From the NCBI GenBank assembly GCA_003194525.1, contig NBIV01000147.1, forward strand, positions 124,001-188,000: a DNA stretch of 64,000 nt, given 5' to 3'. Positions 22,296 to 31,956 of this stretch are shown in pieces. Source of the DNA: Gracilariopsis chorda. Its lineage: Eukaryota; Rhodophyta; Florideophyceae; Gracilariales; Gracilariaceae. Below the pieces are notes generated by a model, which saw only the letters and a program-made list of their open reading frames with translations, searched no databases and was not told the origin of the DNA. The translations under genes were made by a program, and so were the position numbers. Positions within the stretch are counted from its first letter, which is position 1. Every line of letters begins with the position of its first letter.

Positions 22296-23963
22296 TTACA
22301 CCGGGATCGGCTGCGCGTTCAGAAAGAACAGGTACGGGTCGTAACGCCGCTTGAGCCGTTGCAGCCGCTGCAGGCTGCTTCCCCAATACGCGCTCGCGTA
22401 CCGCCGCAGTCGCAGCTCCGGGTAATTCACGTACACGCCCGACGTGTACGCCGCCAGGTGTCGCCGCATCCACTCGTACAGCCGCACCTGCTCCTCCACG
22501 CTGCCGCCGCCAATGATGTAGTGCGTGATCAGCCGCGCCTCACGGTGAGCAAATGAATTGTTGCGTCTCCTATCAATCGCGTTGTTAAACAAATTCATCT
22601 CGCACACCACGAATTCCACCCCCCTCCCGCCCACGGGACGTCCGCAGAACTCCGCATACCGCTGCCAGAACCACACCGGCGGCGCGTGCCCCGGCCCCCA
22701 CTTCAGAAACGTCGACTGGTACAGCCGGTCGTTGCCGGCGTTCGCCCCGCGGTACTTCTGCACCCGCAACGCCTTCGATATGTCCACCGCCCGCTCGCGC
22801 CCCCACCGCCCCTCCGGCCCGAAGAATGCGTGCACGTCCAGTGCGTTGATGCTTTCGCCGAACAATATCGTGCGACGCCCCTTCACATGGAAGAAAGCAT
22901 TCCTGGCGAGCCGAGTCCAACACTCGTCCTTCCCGCCCGTCACGTTGTAACACGCCCCGAATCCATGTAGCCCGCCATCCCCCAGTCGATCCAGGTACAT
23001 CTCCACCCGGAACCACACATCTCCCCCGGCCTCATCGTACTGTTGCCATCCATGCAACACCTGCCCCGCCACAGCCGTTGGCCACTTGAACCGGAACACC
23101 ACCGCCTTGTCAAACGGCGCAGACGACGCCGTCCTCACCCTGAAATTCGTCACTATCCCAAATTGACTGCCCCCCGCCCCGAGCACCCCCCAGTACAGCT
23201 CCTCGTTCTGCGTCTCGCTGGCCACTATCACCCGTCCGAAGCGGTCAATCATGCGCACTTGCTCCACCGAGTCGCACCCCAGCCCGAGCCGACCCTCGTA
23301 CGGCCCGTGCCCACCGCCCAGCGTGTACCCGCCCATGCCCACCGCCGGGCACACCCCCGCCGCATACCACCGTCCAAACTTGTGCACGCCCCACAACACG
23401 TCGCCCATCGTCGCCCCCGGCCCGATGTCGAACACGTCACCACCCACGTGCGTTACATGTTCTATTGAACCCACGTCCACAACAATGCCCTGACACAGCG
23501 ACTTGCCCACCAGCGAGTGTCCGCCCGCCCGCGCGCACACCGGAATTCTCAGCGCCTGCGCGCAGAACAACACCAGTTGAACGTCGCCTTCTTTGCGCGC
23601 CTCCACAAACGCCATGGGCGCCGATCGGTTCGACTGGTACGACCGCTGTCGACGCATTTCATACTCGGGCGACCCGAATATCGTCACGGCCGGCCCGGAA
23701 AGCGGTCGCGGAAGGCATCGCAGAAAGTGGTGAAGCGTTGATAACGGCGGCGGCGCAGTTGCGGCTAGAATCTGCGCGGTTAGTGGTCGCGGCGGATTCG
23801 GATCGCTTGCAGAGTACAGCGATACGGGCCCGTGGGGCGCCAGCGGAGGCAGAGGCGGCACGGGATGCGACTGTAACAGCGGGTGGTTGTAGTACGCCAC
23901 GCAAGTTGGCACCACAAGCGACAGCAGCAGTAGCACCATCGTGGCGGTTAGCGAAGCGCCCAT
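22296..23963 (-). CDS. secreted FAD-linked oxidase, berberine bridge enzyme type, 555 aa
   Basis: Flavoprotein oxidase of the PCMH/BBE class, likely exported. A signal peptide covers residues 1-23. The FAD-binding domain shows ARAGGHSLVG at 144-153, where His149 is the expected 8-alpha covalent FAD site. GVCPAVGMGGYTLGGGHG at 203-220 supplies Cys205, the expected second covalent link (6-S-cysteinyl), so bicovalent flavin attachment is likely. The substrate domain follows, and a typical BBE tail (YVNYPEL...YWGSSLQRLQRLK...YDP) occupies about 511-545. Length fits the family (about 500-560). Members oxidise carbohydrates, alkaloids or monolignols and release peroxide; the substrate here cannot be inferred. 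A TATA element lies about 70 nt upstream. The ATG at 23963 directly precedes the signal peptide. No intron. Confidence 0.9.
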   Translation of the reverse strand: MGASLTATMVLLLLSLVVPTCVAYYNHPLLQSHPVPPLPPLAPHGPVSLYSASDPNPPRPLTAQILAATAPPPLSTLHHFLRCLPRPLSGPAVTIFGSPEYEMRRQRSYQSNRSAPMAFVEARKEGDVQLVLFCAQALRIPVCARAGGHSLVGKSLCQGIVVDVGSIEHVTHVGGDVFDIGPGATMGDVLWGVHKFGRWYAAGVCPAVGMGGYTLGGGHGPYEGRLGLGCDSVEQVRMIDRFGRVIVASETQNEELYWGVLGAGGSQFGIVTNFRVRTASSAPFDKAVVFRFKWPTAVAGQVLHGWQQYDEAGGDVWFRVEMYLDRLGDGGLHGFGACYNVTGGKDECWTRLARNAFFHVKGRRTILFGESINALDVHAFFGPEGRWGRERAVDISKALRVQKYRGANAGNDRLYQSTFLKWGPGHAPPVWFWQRYAEFCGRPVGGRGVEFVVCEMNLFNNAIDRRRNNSFAHREARLITHYIIGGGSVEEQVRLYEWMRRHLAAYTSGVYVNYPELRLRRYASAYWGSSLQRLQRLKRRYDPYLFFLNAQPIPV

Positions 23964-24029
23964 GGCTGGCAGATGTGCTCTTCAGTACGTGAGCAATGGG
24001 GCACATGCGGCAGGCGAACAGGCCGCCGC

Positions 24030-24037
24030 TTATAAAG
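24030..24037 (-). promoter_or_regulatory. TATA-like element of the FAD oxidase gene
   Basis: CTTTATAAGC on the minus strand, about 70 nt upstream of ATG 23963, leaving room for a leader of about 40 nt. Confidence 0.5.
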
Positions 24038-24356
24038 GGGGGTGAAGCGACTCACGGCGATACGCGCCGCCGCAGCCTAAGCCGCCACGCGACCCTCGCG
24101 GCGACACCCGCTTGAACAGCTTGAACAGTCGGTGGTGTCCATCGTCAGAGCGCTGCGGTCGCACAACGTACGTCGAGCACACGGCTCAACGTGGACGTTG
24201 TTCCAGGCGCATCCCTCGCCACGTGGAGCGGCTGCGAGCAAAATGTGCTCCCTCGCGACGGAGCGCCGCACCACGTCGCGAGACGTCATTGGCTTCGCCC
24301 GCGTACACCCCAACCGATAAAACATAAATGACGAAAAGAAGCGCGAAACGCTGGCG
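24038..24356. other. intergenic between FAD oxidase promoter and tRNA-Pro
   Basis: GC-rich; no ORF or repeat of note. Confidence 0.4.
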
Positions 24357-24429
24357 GGCGTCTACCGGGGTTCGAACCCGGGACCTCTTCCACCCTAAGG
24401 AAGAATCTTACCTCTAGACCATAGACGCC
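24357..24429 (-). tRNA. tRNA-Pro (anticodon AGG)
   Basis: The 73-nt minus-strand sequence folds as a standard cloverleaf. Acceptor GGCGTCT pairs with AGACGCC; the D arm carries the A box TGGTCTAGAGG; the anticodon stem CTTCC/GGAAG closes the loop TTAGGGT with anticodon AGG; the T arm CCGGG-TTCGAAC-CCCGG is perfect and provides the B box. No intron and no encoded CCA, as expected for a eukaryotic nuclear tRNA. A34 would be converted to inosine to read CCU, CCC and CCA. Confidence 0.93.
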
Positions 24430-26351
24430 TGGAGGAGCCCGTCTGTCAGCTGTCACACGTGCGCCGTCGTCTCTCCCACCCGTATTTCAAATTGCCCGCG
24501 CTCTCTCGCTCCACCACCGCCGCTCATCTCAAGTCTCGTGTTCAACCTCTCCACACTTCCTCGTAAATACGTATCTTGATACGGGTGCGATGGCGTGCCG
24601 GTACCAAACTGCTCGATCTACGTGCTGGCAAACTTCAAACTTCGCTCGCAGCTTCCACTCCGGCCTGCCGTTATTCGCACACAACGTCCAAGTATCCATG
24701 GGTAACATAAGAGCGATACAACGCGCATCGCTTCGCCTCGAACAATCGCTCAAACAACCGCTCCAACAGCGCTCACCACTTGAGCTGTAATCCGATACGT
24801 CCTCCTCCCCATGTACCCGCAGTCGTGCCAGTCCCGCGTCTTAGCACCACAACCGTCTGTCCGGACACAATCACGCTACTTTCATCAACAAAAACTTGTT
24901 CCCACACCCTACGCCCACAACATCAACATCACTTATCCCCACCGCGCAAATCCCTTGCCGACTCGTCATCCATTCACTCCGTTCCATGCGCGTCGCCATG
25001 CACCCTCTTCACAACTCAATTCGTGTTGAAACTTCCTGACAGCTAGCCTTGTCACCCTCAGTATACCTTCAACTGAGCGAGAACATAAGTTACGCAACGT
25101 TATCGTCTCAACAACTAGCACATATTGCACCCGTATCTTCAGCCGGCAAATTTCGTTTCTCACGCACACTCTCGGGACATAATCTCTCGCGATGCCATCT
25201 GTGCCCGTTCACTCACAATTCATCCCAGCATCCTCCCTTCCCATGGTGCGCAACTAAGAGCCAAAAATAACCTCGTATTCACTCGTAAGACCTCCATAAT
25301 CCTATTTTTTACTCTACTGATCCACAACTGCGAGCAGTATTGGCAGCTTTCATCATCGTCAACCCGCCACGCGTAAAACCCCCTCCGTCATGAACCCAAA
25401 ATGCCGCACGCTGGAAATCTTTACTCGCATACTCATTCTTACAGCGAGGTCACCGTTGGCATGTTATTTGGTGCTTACGGGCCGTGGCCCTAATTCCGAA
25501 GCACCAATATTAACCACTATGATTTACAAGACCAATCATGCTCTCGATGACCAACTTCCCACAATTCACCCATTCGCATCTCCATCTGGCTTCTTCGATT
25601 CAGCGGTGTTCGTTCACTGAGCCCTTACCTCGAATAGAAACTAACAACACATAACATCCATGTTGCAGTTTATCAAAATCATGAACTGCAGAACTGTGGA
25701 AGTCGTTTTCCAAACAAATGACTAGGATGGTGGACGACTTTAGAGAAACACAAGACCTTCAACAACATTTATCTATTCGCACGAAGACTTCTTTTCATAA
25801 TGACGAGATATGGCCCGGCAGAGCCCTATTTAGAGTGGAGAAGTGGTGTTTTGGTTTAGGTGAGCTGCCGTTATGAGCTGCATTGCTAGCTCTCCTCTTC
25901 AAACGCAAAAGGAGAGTTTTGTATCTATTGCTCTAAGATTAATCAATTCTCTACCATTCAAACGGAGAGTTTGCCTTTTCTGGAGAGTTCTGGGTAGTAA
26001 CTTTCGCCCATAGAATCAGAACTTTGATTTCTGGTCCACTGTTGCGTTCTTTATCGTGTACCGTTCACAAAAGGCTGGTTTTGGAAAAAGGTCGATCCCG
26101 GAAACTATAATTGTCCAGCCGATATCTTTGAGCCATTGCATTGGCTCTCAAATCTCATCTGACCATTTGCTTTGTCTCACTGAGACGAAGAGAACAATGT
26201 AGAAAAGGCGCTACATTCAAACAACATACGCGCAGAGCCAATAAAAACCTCGATGAGGATGATGTGTTTATTGTCGATGTTCATCTTCTAACTTCTCCTT
26301 GCCTTTGCACGCATCGCTCTCGGGACTCCCAACTCACCACACATTTTCTCA
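24430..26351. other. no gene recognised; C-rich plus strand at 24.4-25.6 kb
   Basis: The plus strand from about 24430 to 25600 is poor in G and rich in C, T and A, giving long but meaningless frames. From 25.6 to 26.35 kb the sequence is AT-rich and may contain the 5' flank of the pogo relic. No inverted terminal repeat was found. Confidence 0.45.
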
Positions 26352-27899
26352 ATGGCATTGTCCATGCGGAAACAGACCATTCGTCCTAAACGAGCCCAAG
26401 CCAGAGCCAAGCACCTGCATCAAATGAAGCACGTAGCAGTATCTATGCTGCAGCACAAGAAGAGCAAATATAAGATTTGCGACATCGCCAAACGAACACG
26501 ATTAAGCAAAAGCACAATCTATAATCTCAAAAACCTTGTAGACACACAAAACAAAGAGAAGCTACTCCAAATTCTCAGCGATGAGACCTATTTAAAACTA
26601 GATAGTCCTACTGTTCTAACATCAGATGAAGAGAAACTTCTTATTGTGAGCAGAATGTTAAAACCCGCTGAACTTGGATTTGTGGTAGATAATGACACAT
26701 TGAAGTACTTCATGGGGCGTGTAGCTCCCGACGAGCGAGCTGGATGGACGAATTGCACTCCATCTGAGTACGCTATTAGGTCATTTCGCGCAAGACACCG
26801 TGAGCTGAGATACAAAACGCATCACCCAAAATACAACCCGAAACTGAAAGGAAAATCTTATGAGCACATAAAAACTTTCTTCGATGTTTTTGAAAATCTT
26901 GAAGCCAAGCATCCTAGTATCCTTCAAGATCCTTCACGCATCTGGAACACGGACGAGACGGCTGTAGACGGCACGTGAGTTGACGCTCCGAAGGCTTACG
27001 GATAGGCCACATCCAAACATGGAGGCTGCAGGGTCGCTTAAAAGGTACAAGGCGCAAATAAGCACATTTCTGCCGTGTTTGTGTACTCTGCATTTGGGTT
27101 GAAAGCACCACCATTCTTCATAAACGCCGGGAAGAATGTTATGAACAATTGGTTCCATCCAGTTCCAAATATCTACACAAAAAGCTTCACCGATTACAAT
27201 GAGTTTCAGAGATCTCTCTGGATGCCACGTGATGCTGTCGTGAAGGGCACAGAACATGGATCAATGGACAGTCAGATTATTGAAGTGTTTATGAAACATA
27301 TTAACAAGTTTGTACATAAGCACATCCCTGCATCCGAATCATACCTGCTAACTCTGAACGGTGCTTTTTGTCGCAAAGGGATCCGGTGGGTGATGTAGTG
27401 CGAATAAAACGATTTTATCCCTGTTCTGAAGCCGAAAAACACTTCTCACATACTGCCGCCATGTGACAGAAGAATCAACATAACCTTCAAAGTGTCCATG
27501 AGGTATTTGTGAGACCACTTTGGCCGCTTCGCCGTGTCTGAGACCAGAGTTCCGCGGTTCAATCTCGGGTGTGCTGTGTATTCACATGCTACTATATCCG
27601 CGCAAGTAATCAAGAATTCATTCGAGGACACTTGGTTATATCCTTTTAGCCCAGCATTTTCAAATAGTTACAAGGTGGAAGACCTGGAAGGTTGCTCCAT
27701 AACACAGTCCAAGTGTGACAGTATTGCAGACAGGAATCTTCGTGTCCACATAAGAGGAAGCGATGCAGAAGTCTGCAAAAAAGCGCGAGACATATTTGAG
27801 AACGAACAAAGTGATACAGTGAGATCTGGCTACATGGGCAGTGCAACGCGCGCTAGACCAATTGATGAGTGTGCCACATGGGTGACACTGGCTAACTAA
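26352..27899 (+). pseudogene. pogo-like (Tc1/mariner superfamily) transposase relic
   Basis: Three in-order fragments. 26352-26978 has a helix-turn-helix (KICDIAKRTRLSKSTIYNLK, about residues 41-60) and ends in WNTDETAVDGT, the N-x-DE motif of the first catalytic Asp. 27051-27398 has SAFGLKAPPFFINAGK and then LLTLNGAF, where the family has LLLDGH, so the second Asp is replaced by Asn. A third piece to 27899 contains SHILPPCDRRIN (third Asp region, PLD in the family) and SFEDTWLYPFSP. Stops and frameshifts separate the pieces, so it cannot encode an active enzyme. No terminal inverted repeats located. Confidence 0.75.
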
Positions 27900-27952
27900 T
27901 TAATTGACTTATTTATTTATTTATTTTAGATAGGTAGTGAAACCCCGCTACT

Positions 27953-28056
27953 GTGGTGTGGGGGCATACCACTAGGACCAGCCCCAACCTATGTCACGTA
28001 GCCAAGTGCACCTGAAGTTAAGCCTCGCTCACCCATAAGGTCGGTGCAGCACTCCC
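27953..28056 (+). pseudogene. 5S rRNA-like fragment (weak)
   Basis: About 104 nt with two blocks resembling 5S rRNA in the right order: GGGGGCATACCACTAGGACC near the 5' end and GAAGTTAAGC at 28014-28023 (internal promoter A-block region), then GGTGCAGCAC near the end, which can pair with the start. The GGGTGACC block is missing or rearranged, and the length is short. It may be a 5S pseudogene or the head of a 5S-derived SINE. The TIR transposon inserts four bases after it. Confidence 0.3.
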
Positions 28057-28060
28057 TTAC

Positions 28061-28274
28061 CCCCATGACACTTGGGTGACGAATTTTCGTCACCGTATTT
28101 TTTGGGTGAACTGGGTGATTCGGTCCCACTGCACCCTGCGTCGGTGACGGTGCGTGATGCTTGGGTGAACATCACCGACCGTCGGTGAATTCACCCAGCA
28201 TGTCACCCTGGAATGAGCTTGACTAGACGGGCTTTTCGGCTCTTCTACGAAACTTTGGCCAGTTCCGTGCCCTT
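28061..28274. repeat. left terminal inverted repeat, 214 bp
   Basis: Matches the reverse complement of 32436-32649 with few mismatches. It contains several copies of GGGTGA/TCACCC and a palindrome CACCGACCGTCGGTG, likely transposase binding sites. Confidence 0.9.
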
Positions 28275-28488
28275 TACGATCGCTCAATACAACGAATCTA
28301 ATCAACGTCAAGAGCTTTGCGGTGTAACAACGTGAATTGTCGACAACGCGACCTGGTTTATTGCCCACAACTCTATAATTGCGCACAATACATCATCTCT
28401 TTTACATGATGAATACCCTCGCAGAAGAGGCCTTATAATGTACTTTTTTTCAGCTTTTCGAGTTCATGTCTTGGAATTGTTGCTCTGA

Positions 28489-31400
28489 CTAACACGCGAT
28501 CACTGTGCCATGAATTCCAACATGCAGAACATATTGCCTGCCTACATGTGCGGCACCATTGTGTTTGCCTTGAACCTCCCTTTTTCTATATTGCTTCCCA
28601 TTCTTACGAATTGTGTGACTGTACGAACACAAGCAACAGTATGAAGGTTTTGATTTGACCTTTTCATGTGGTAGTGAGCGCGACAAACGTCGTTGTGTTT
28701 CATCAATCCTGTTGTACTTCTCGACCACATTCCGTTTGAACAGTGGAGCAATATTGCTCTCACGCGATTGCTCTTGTACACTTTGAACTATGTTTTGACT
28801 TCGACATGTCTGCTTTGAACACTCCTTTTGCCATAAAACTTTGAATTCTTTTGCAAGTTGACGAGCATAATCTGCGAATGATGATGATCTCGAAACATTA
28901 TGACGAAGCTCCCGATACCCGTACGTGTTCGCAACTTTACAAACGTCGTCAGGGAGCGCACCGCTATTTTTCGCTCGCGATAATCTATGCACCACTGCTG
29001 CATTGTTCACCTGGGCACACAAAAGTCTTCCGATGATGCTCACGATTGGGTTTTCAGAAGCATTTGTTAAACAAAGCGAGGTTAGTGCGCGACTGAACTC
29101 GTCAACGCCACGTTTCAGGTGATTCCAATAGACTAGAACGGTCGGTCTAATCATACGAGCGGGTGGAAGTGTACCTTGCTGCCTGACCAGAGCTCGGTAC
29201 GCCTGGCTGAGGCTGTAGTAAGTTGCGTAAGAATGAAGATCTGTCGCATGCGACGATCTTAACATAGAATCGTATTCTTCAGGAATATGTCGGGCTTCTT
29301 TCCCAATCCAATTAAAGGCAGTTGCACGTATTGCTGCTAATATATAGCTATAACTTGAAAGTATCGACGGAACAAACTCAATAAGAGCGACATAAATTAT
29401 CTCTCCCATTCCACAGTTACTTCCTTTGGCTACAACAAAGCACACCGTTTTCGTTTGAAGGCACATGGCATGGTGCAAGCATTGTAGTCGGTATTCTGTT
29501 GATGGAACCAGGTCATGAAATACCTTTGCAGCATCTGCACTGCGCCCAACCTCAAGAATAAAATTTGCAGCACCGTATCTACGTCGGACATTTCTTGCAG
29601 ATTCGATAGTACGCAAAGCGCTCATGGTCTTGACCTCCAAAGCACATACTGTGCGACATTGTTCATCATCAATGTAAACCATTAAACCGTCTGGACTGTC
29701 GAAAACCATTGCATCAAATCGCGACGCGACCAGCCCTACCGTCCTAATGTAGTCCACGACAAGTTTGCGTTCTCCTTGATTCACCGTTTTTGAACTCCAT
29801 ACTTTGACATGAGAGCAATCAAAAAACTGCGGTAATGCCTTAAGGACCTGTGCCTCATTGAATGTACCTTCCTTCATTCCAGCCGTGCTGACAAGCGGTT
29901 TCATCACCCAGGACTCCAACGACCTGCTGTACAAGTCTTCCCGTAGCTTCTTCATTTCGGCCTGCGTTTGCTGCTCCTCCGAAAGGGGCTCCGAGATAGT
30001 TTCATGTAGCGCAACAGCTCCGCTTTGAACATCAGCTTGCAGCTTGATGATCTTGTCAATGACTTCCCCTTTTCTTAGTGCGCCAGAAAGGGAACAACCA
30101 ATACGGTTCATGGCTGACAAAAGGTCTGCTTTTGTCTTCCTGTTTAGTTCTGCAACGGTAGAGGACAAGAGAAAAGCCTTAGTTTCCTGAAATGGACTTT
30201 CTGCAGTAGCAGACGCAGTATTCATATTAAGAACTTCACATAGACTTTGGAAGCGCAATCGTAAAACGCTCTTAGCCTCTTCGGAACTTTCCGGGAAACA
30301 TGACATACCGTATCCTGTTAGCTTACCCCACACATGCTCCGCTAACGCCCGGATATTGATCTCATAGTTGTTTGCAAGAACGCGAAGAAAATTGCTCGTT
30401 GTTCGCGAAGTATACTGAAAGGCCCTTGCCAAAAACCATCCAGGATCTTCGGATTGCAGCACGGTGATTTCAGTCACCCCAGCGAGTACTTGTGCCACTT
30501 TTGATCGGGATTGATAGGGTAGAAGGACGCCGTTTTGGTATGGGGCGACATTGTGCTCTGCAACTCTCTCATACACACGATGAAATTCTTCAAGATGTTC
30601 CCGGCACTTGAATAATCTGAATCCGGTCTTCGGTATTGGCGTGAACTTTGATGCTTTAAACATTTCATCGTTGTTGTGGTAAACAGCAGCAACACGCCCA
30701 CTATAACTCTCCCGGTAGACAATAGCCTCCACTGGGCGGCCAGAGACAGTATGAGGCTTACGTCGGGCTGAGTAAACTGCACGACAGCCCTTTTCACTCA
30801 CTTCAACACCCTTATGCCGTTTCCGTAATGGTCCGTCGCCGAAAATGAATGGATAGTCCAAAGAGCGTTTGTGTGTGCCAAGCACAGTAGCACCCAGTCT
30901 GTCATTCAGAAAGTCAATTGCGCATTGATGACTATAACCACGATCAGCGGCAAAGGTATGGTCAGTCATCGGTCGAATAGGCCCCGTGGTTGGTACCCCT
31001 TGAAGCAATCGTATGAGTCTCTCCCATATATCGATTGACTTTTCACCTGTTCGTGAATAGTGACTGGCAAGAAAGACAGGGTTCAGAGCAGAACAAATTG
31101 CATTGTTGACTGGACCTAATGCCTTTTTCGGATTGTTCACGTGACTCATTGCCGTCAATTGGGCTACAGCTCTAGATCGTAATCTCTGATGATCGTCGTC
31201 GAGACTGAGAATTGTCTGTTGCGAGATTAACAAGAAAAGCCTATTGATTGCAGCAAACTCGTCTTCCAACTCCGTCGCCAAAGAGTTCGCTCGAAGGGGT
31301 ATATTTGACCAACCACTACCACACTGTTCTACTCGCTGTCTTCTGCCAACAGTACAGCAGAGCGCAGACCACACTTGGTTGTATCGTTCTCCATTTATGC

Positions 31401-31893
31401 CAATCTGAAAGAAGAACTCTTTGTTTTCCCGGGAGGTCATGGTAGAAACACATGAAGAATAAGAAGCTGCCAGAATATGCAGAATTATGATTCCTTTCAG
31501 CTCAACTGAGGAGGTGCTCTCTTGCCTCCTTGCTTTCAAAACTCTGTTCACATTCGTGGCTATCTTTGCCAATATGTATTCTGGTAGAAAAACGTCAAAT
31601 ATAGCTAGGCGGGAAAGATCACATTCACTAACGCCTCTCTTGTCTTCTGATACCTCCCTTATTTCTTTCGTTACGCTTCGAAGAATTGCGTTCGCTTCAT
31701 AAACAAATTGGCGACCAAGTTGGACATTGATTCCGTCAACATCTATCTCGATCGAATCAAAAGGAGAGGAATATGTCCAGTCTTTCAACCCTTGTCCGAG
31801 ATTGCCTCTGTTGCTACCATCAGTACTGTTTGAATTATTCTCCGGCTCTAAGACATCATTGGAATCCAAGCTGAAATCCATGGTGCAGTCCAT
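28489..31893 (-). CDS. piggyBac-type transposase with nested SAP-like and PD-(D/E)XK nuclease domains, 1134 aa
   Basis: Likely nuclear DNA transposase. RNase H-type core: first Asp in LSLDDDHQRLRSR (232-234), then PKKALGPVNNA (255-265), second Asp317 in AADRGY, and GTHKRSLDYPF (339-349). The third Asp931 lies in YWNHLKRGVDEFS, equivalent to the piggyBac YN...GGVD motif, followed by VNNAAVVHRL like the family's N-A helix. A Cys/His tail (CCLC at 1086-1089, then H1111, H1116, H1124, H1128, C1134) matches the position of the piggyBac Cys-rich domain. Asp317 to Asp931 is 614 residues, against about 100 in insect piggyBac. The insertion holds a SAP-like helix pair (584-618, LNRKTKADLL...SGALRKGEVIDKI) and a PD-(D/E)XK set: E680, D727, E753-V-K755 and Q804, in the YqaJ/lambda-exonuclease style. 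All motif residues look intact. The upstream ORF is in the same frame. Confidence 0.8.
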   Translation of the reverse strand: MDCTMDFSLDSNDVLEPENNSNSTDGSNRGNLGQGLKDWTYSSPFDSIEIDVDGINVQLGRQFVYEANAILRSVTKEIREVSEDKRGVSECDLSRLAIFDVFLPEYILAKIATNVNRVLKARRQESTSSVELKGIIILHILAASYSSCVSTMTSRENKEFFFQIGINGERYNQVWSALCCTVGRRQRVEQCGSGWSNIPLRANSLATELEDEFAAINRLFLLISQQTILSLDDDHQRLRSRAVAQLTAMSHVNNPKKALGPVNNAICSALNPVFLASHYSRTGEKSIDIWERLIRLLQGVPTTGPIRPMTDHTFAADRGYSHQCAIDFLNDRLGATVLGTHKRSLDYPFIFGDGPLRKRHKGVEVSEKGCRAVYSARRKPHTVSGRPVEAIVYRESYSGRVAAVYHNNDEMFKASKFTPIPKTGFRLFKCREHLEEFHRVYERVAEHNVAPYQNGVLLPYQSRSKVAQVLAGVTEITVLQSEDPGWFLARAFQYTSRTTSNFLRVLANNYEINIRALAEHVWGKLTGYGMSCFPESSEEAKSVLRLRFQSLCEVLNMNTASATAESPFQETKAFLLSSTVAELNRKTKADLLSAMNRIGCSLSGALRKGEVIDKIIKLQADVQSGAVALHETISEPLSEEQQTQAEMKKLREDLYSRSLESWVMKPLVSTAGMKEGTFNEAQVLKALPQFFDCSHVKVWSSKTVNQGERKLVVDYIRTVGLVASRFDAMVFDSPDGLMVYIDDEQCRTVCALEVKTMSALRTIESARNVRRRYGAANFILEVGRSADAAKVFHDLVPSTEYRLQCLHHAMCLQTKTVCFVVAKGSNCGMGEIIYVALIEFVPSILSSYSYILAAIRATAFNWIGKEARHIPEEYDSMLRSSHATDLHSYATYYSLSQAYRALVRQQGTLPPARMIRPTVLVYWNHLKRGVDEFSRALTSLCLTNASENPIVSIIGRLLCAQVNNAAVVHRLSRAKNSGALPDDVCKVANTYGYRELRHNVSRSSSFADYARQLAKEFKVLWQKECSKQTCRSQNIVQSVQEQSRESNIAPLFKRNVVEKYNRIDETQRRLSRSLPHEKVKSKPSYCCLCSYSHTIRKNGKQYRKREVQGKHNGAAHVGRQYVLHVGIHGTVIAC

Positions 31894-31956
31894 CTCGTTG
31901 CTGAATAGCGATGACCAGACGTCTTCTACGGCAACAGTACGTGCTTCAACAGCATT

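Noticed and set aside
21007-22344. Plus-strand open frame of 445 codons
   Set aside because: It spans simple repeats and runs antisense to the signal-peptide protein gene; its product is Arg/Gln/His-rich low complexity with no domain. Composition artefact.
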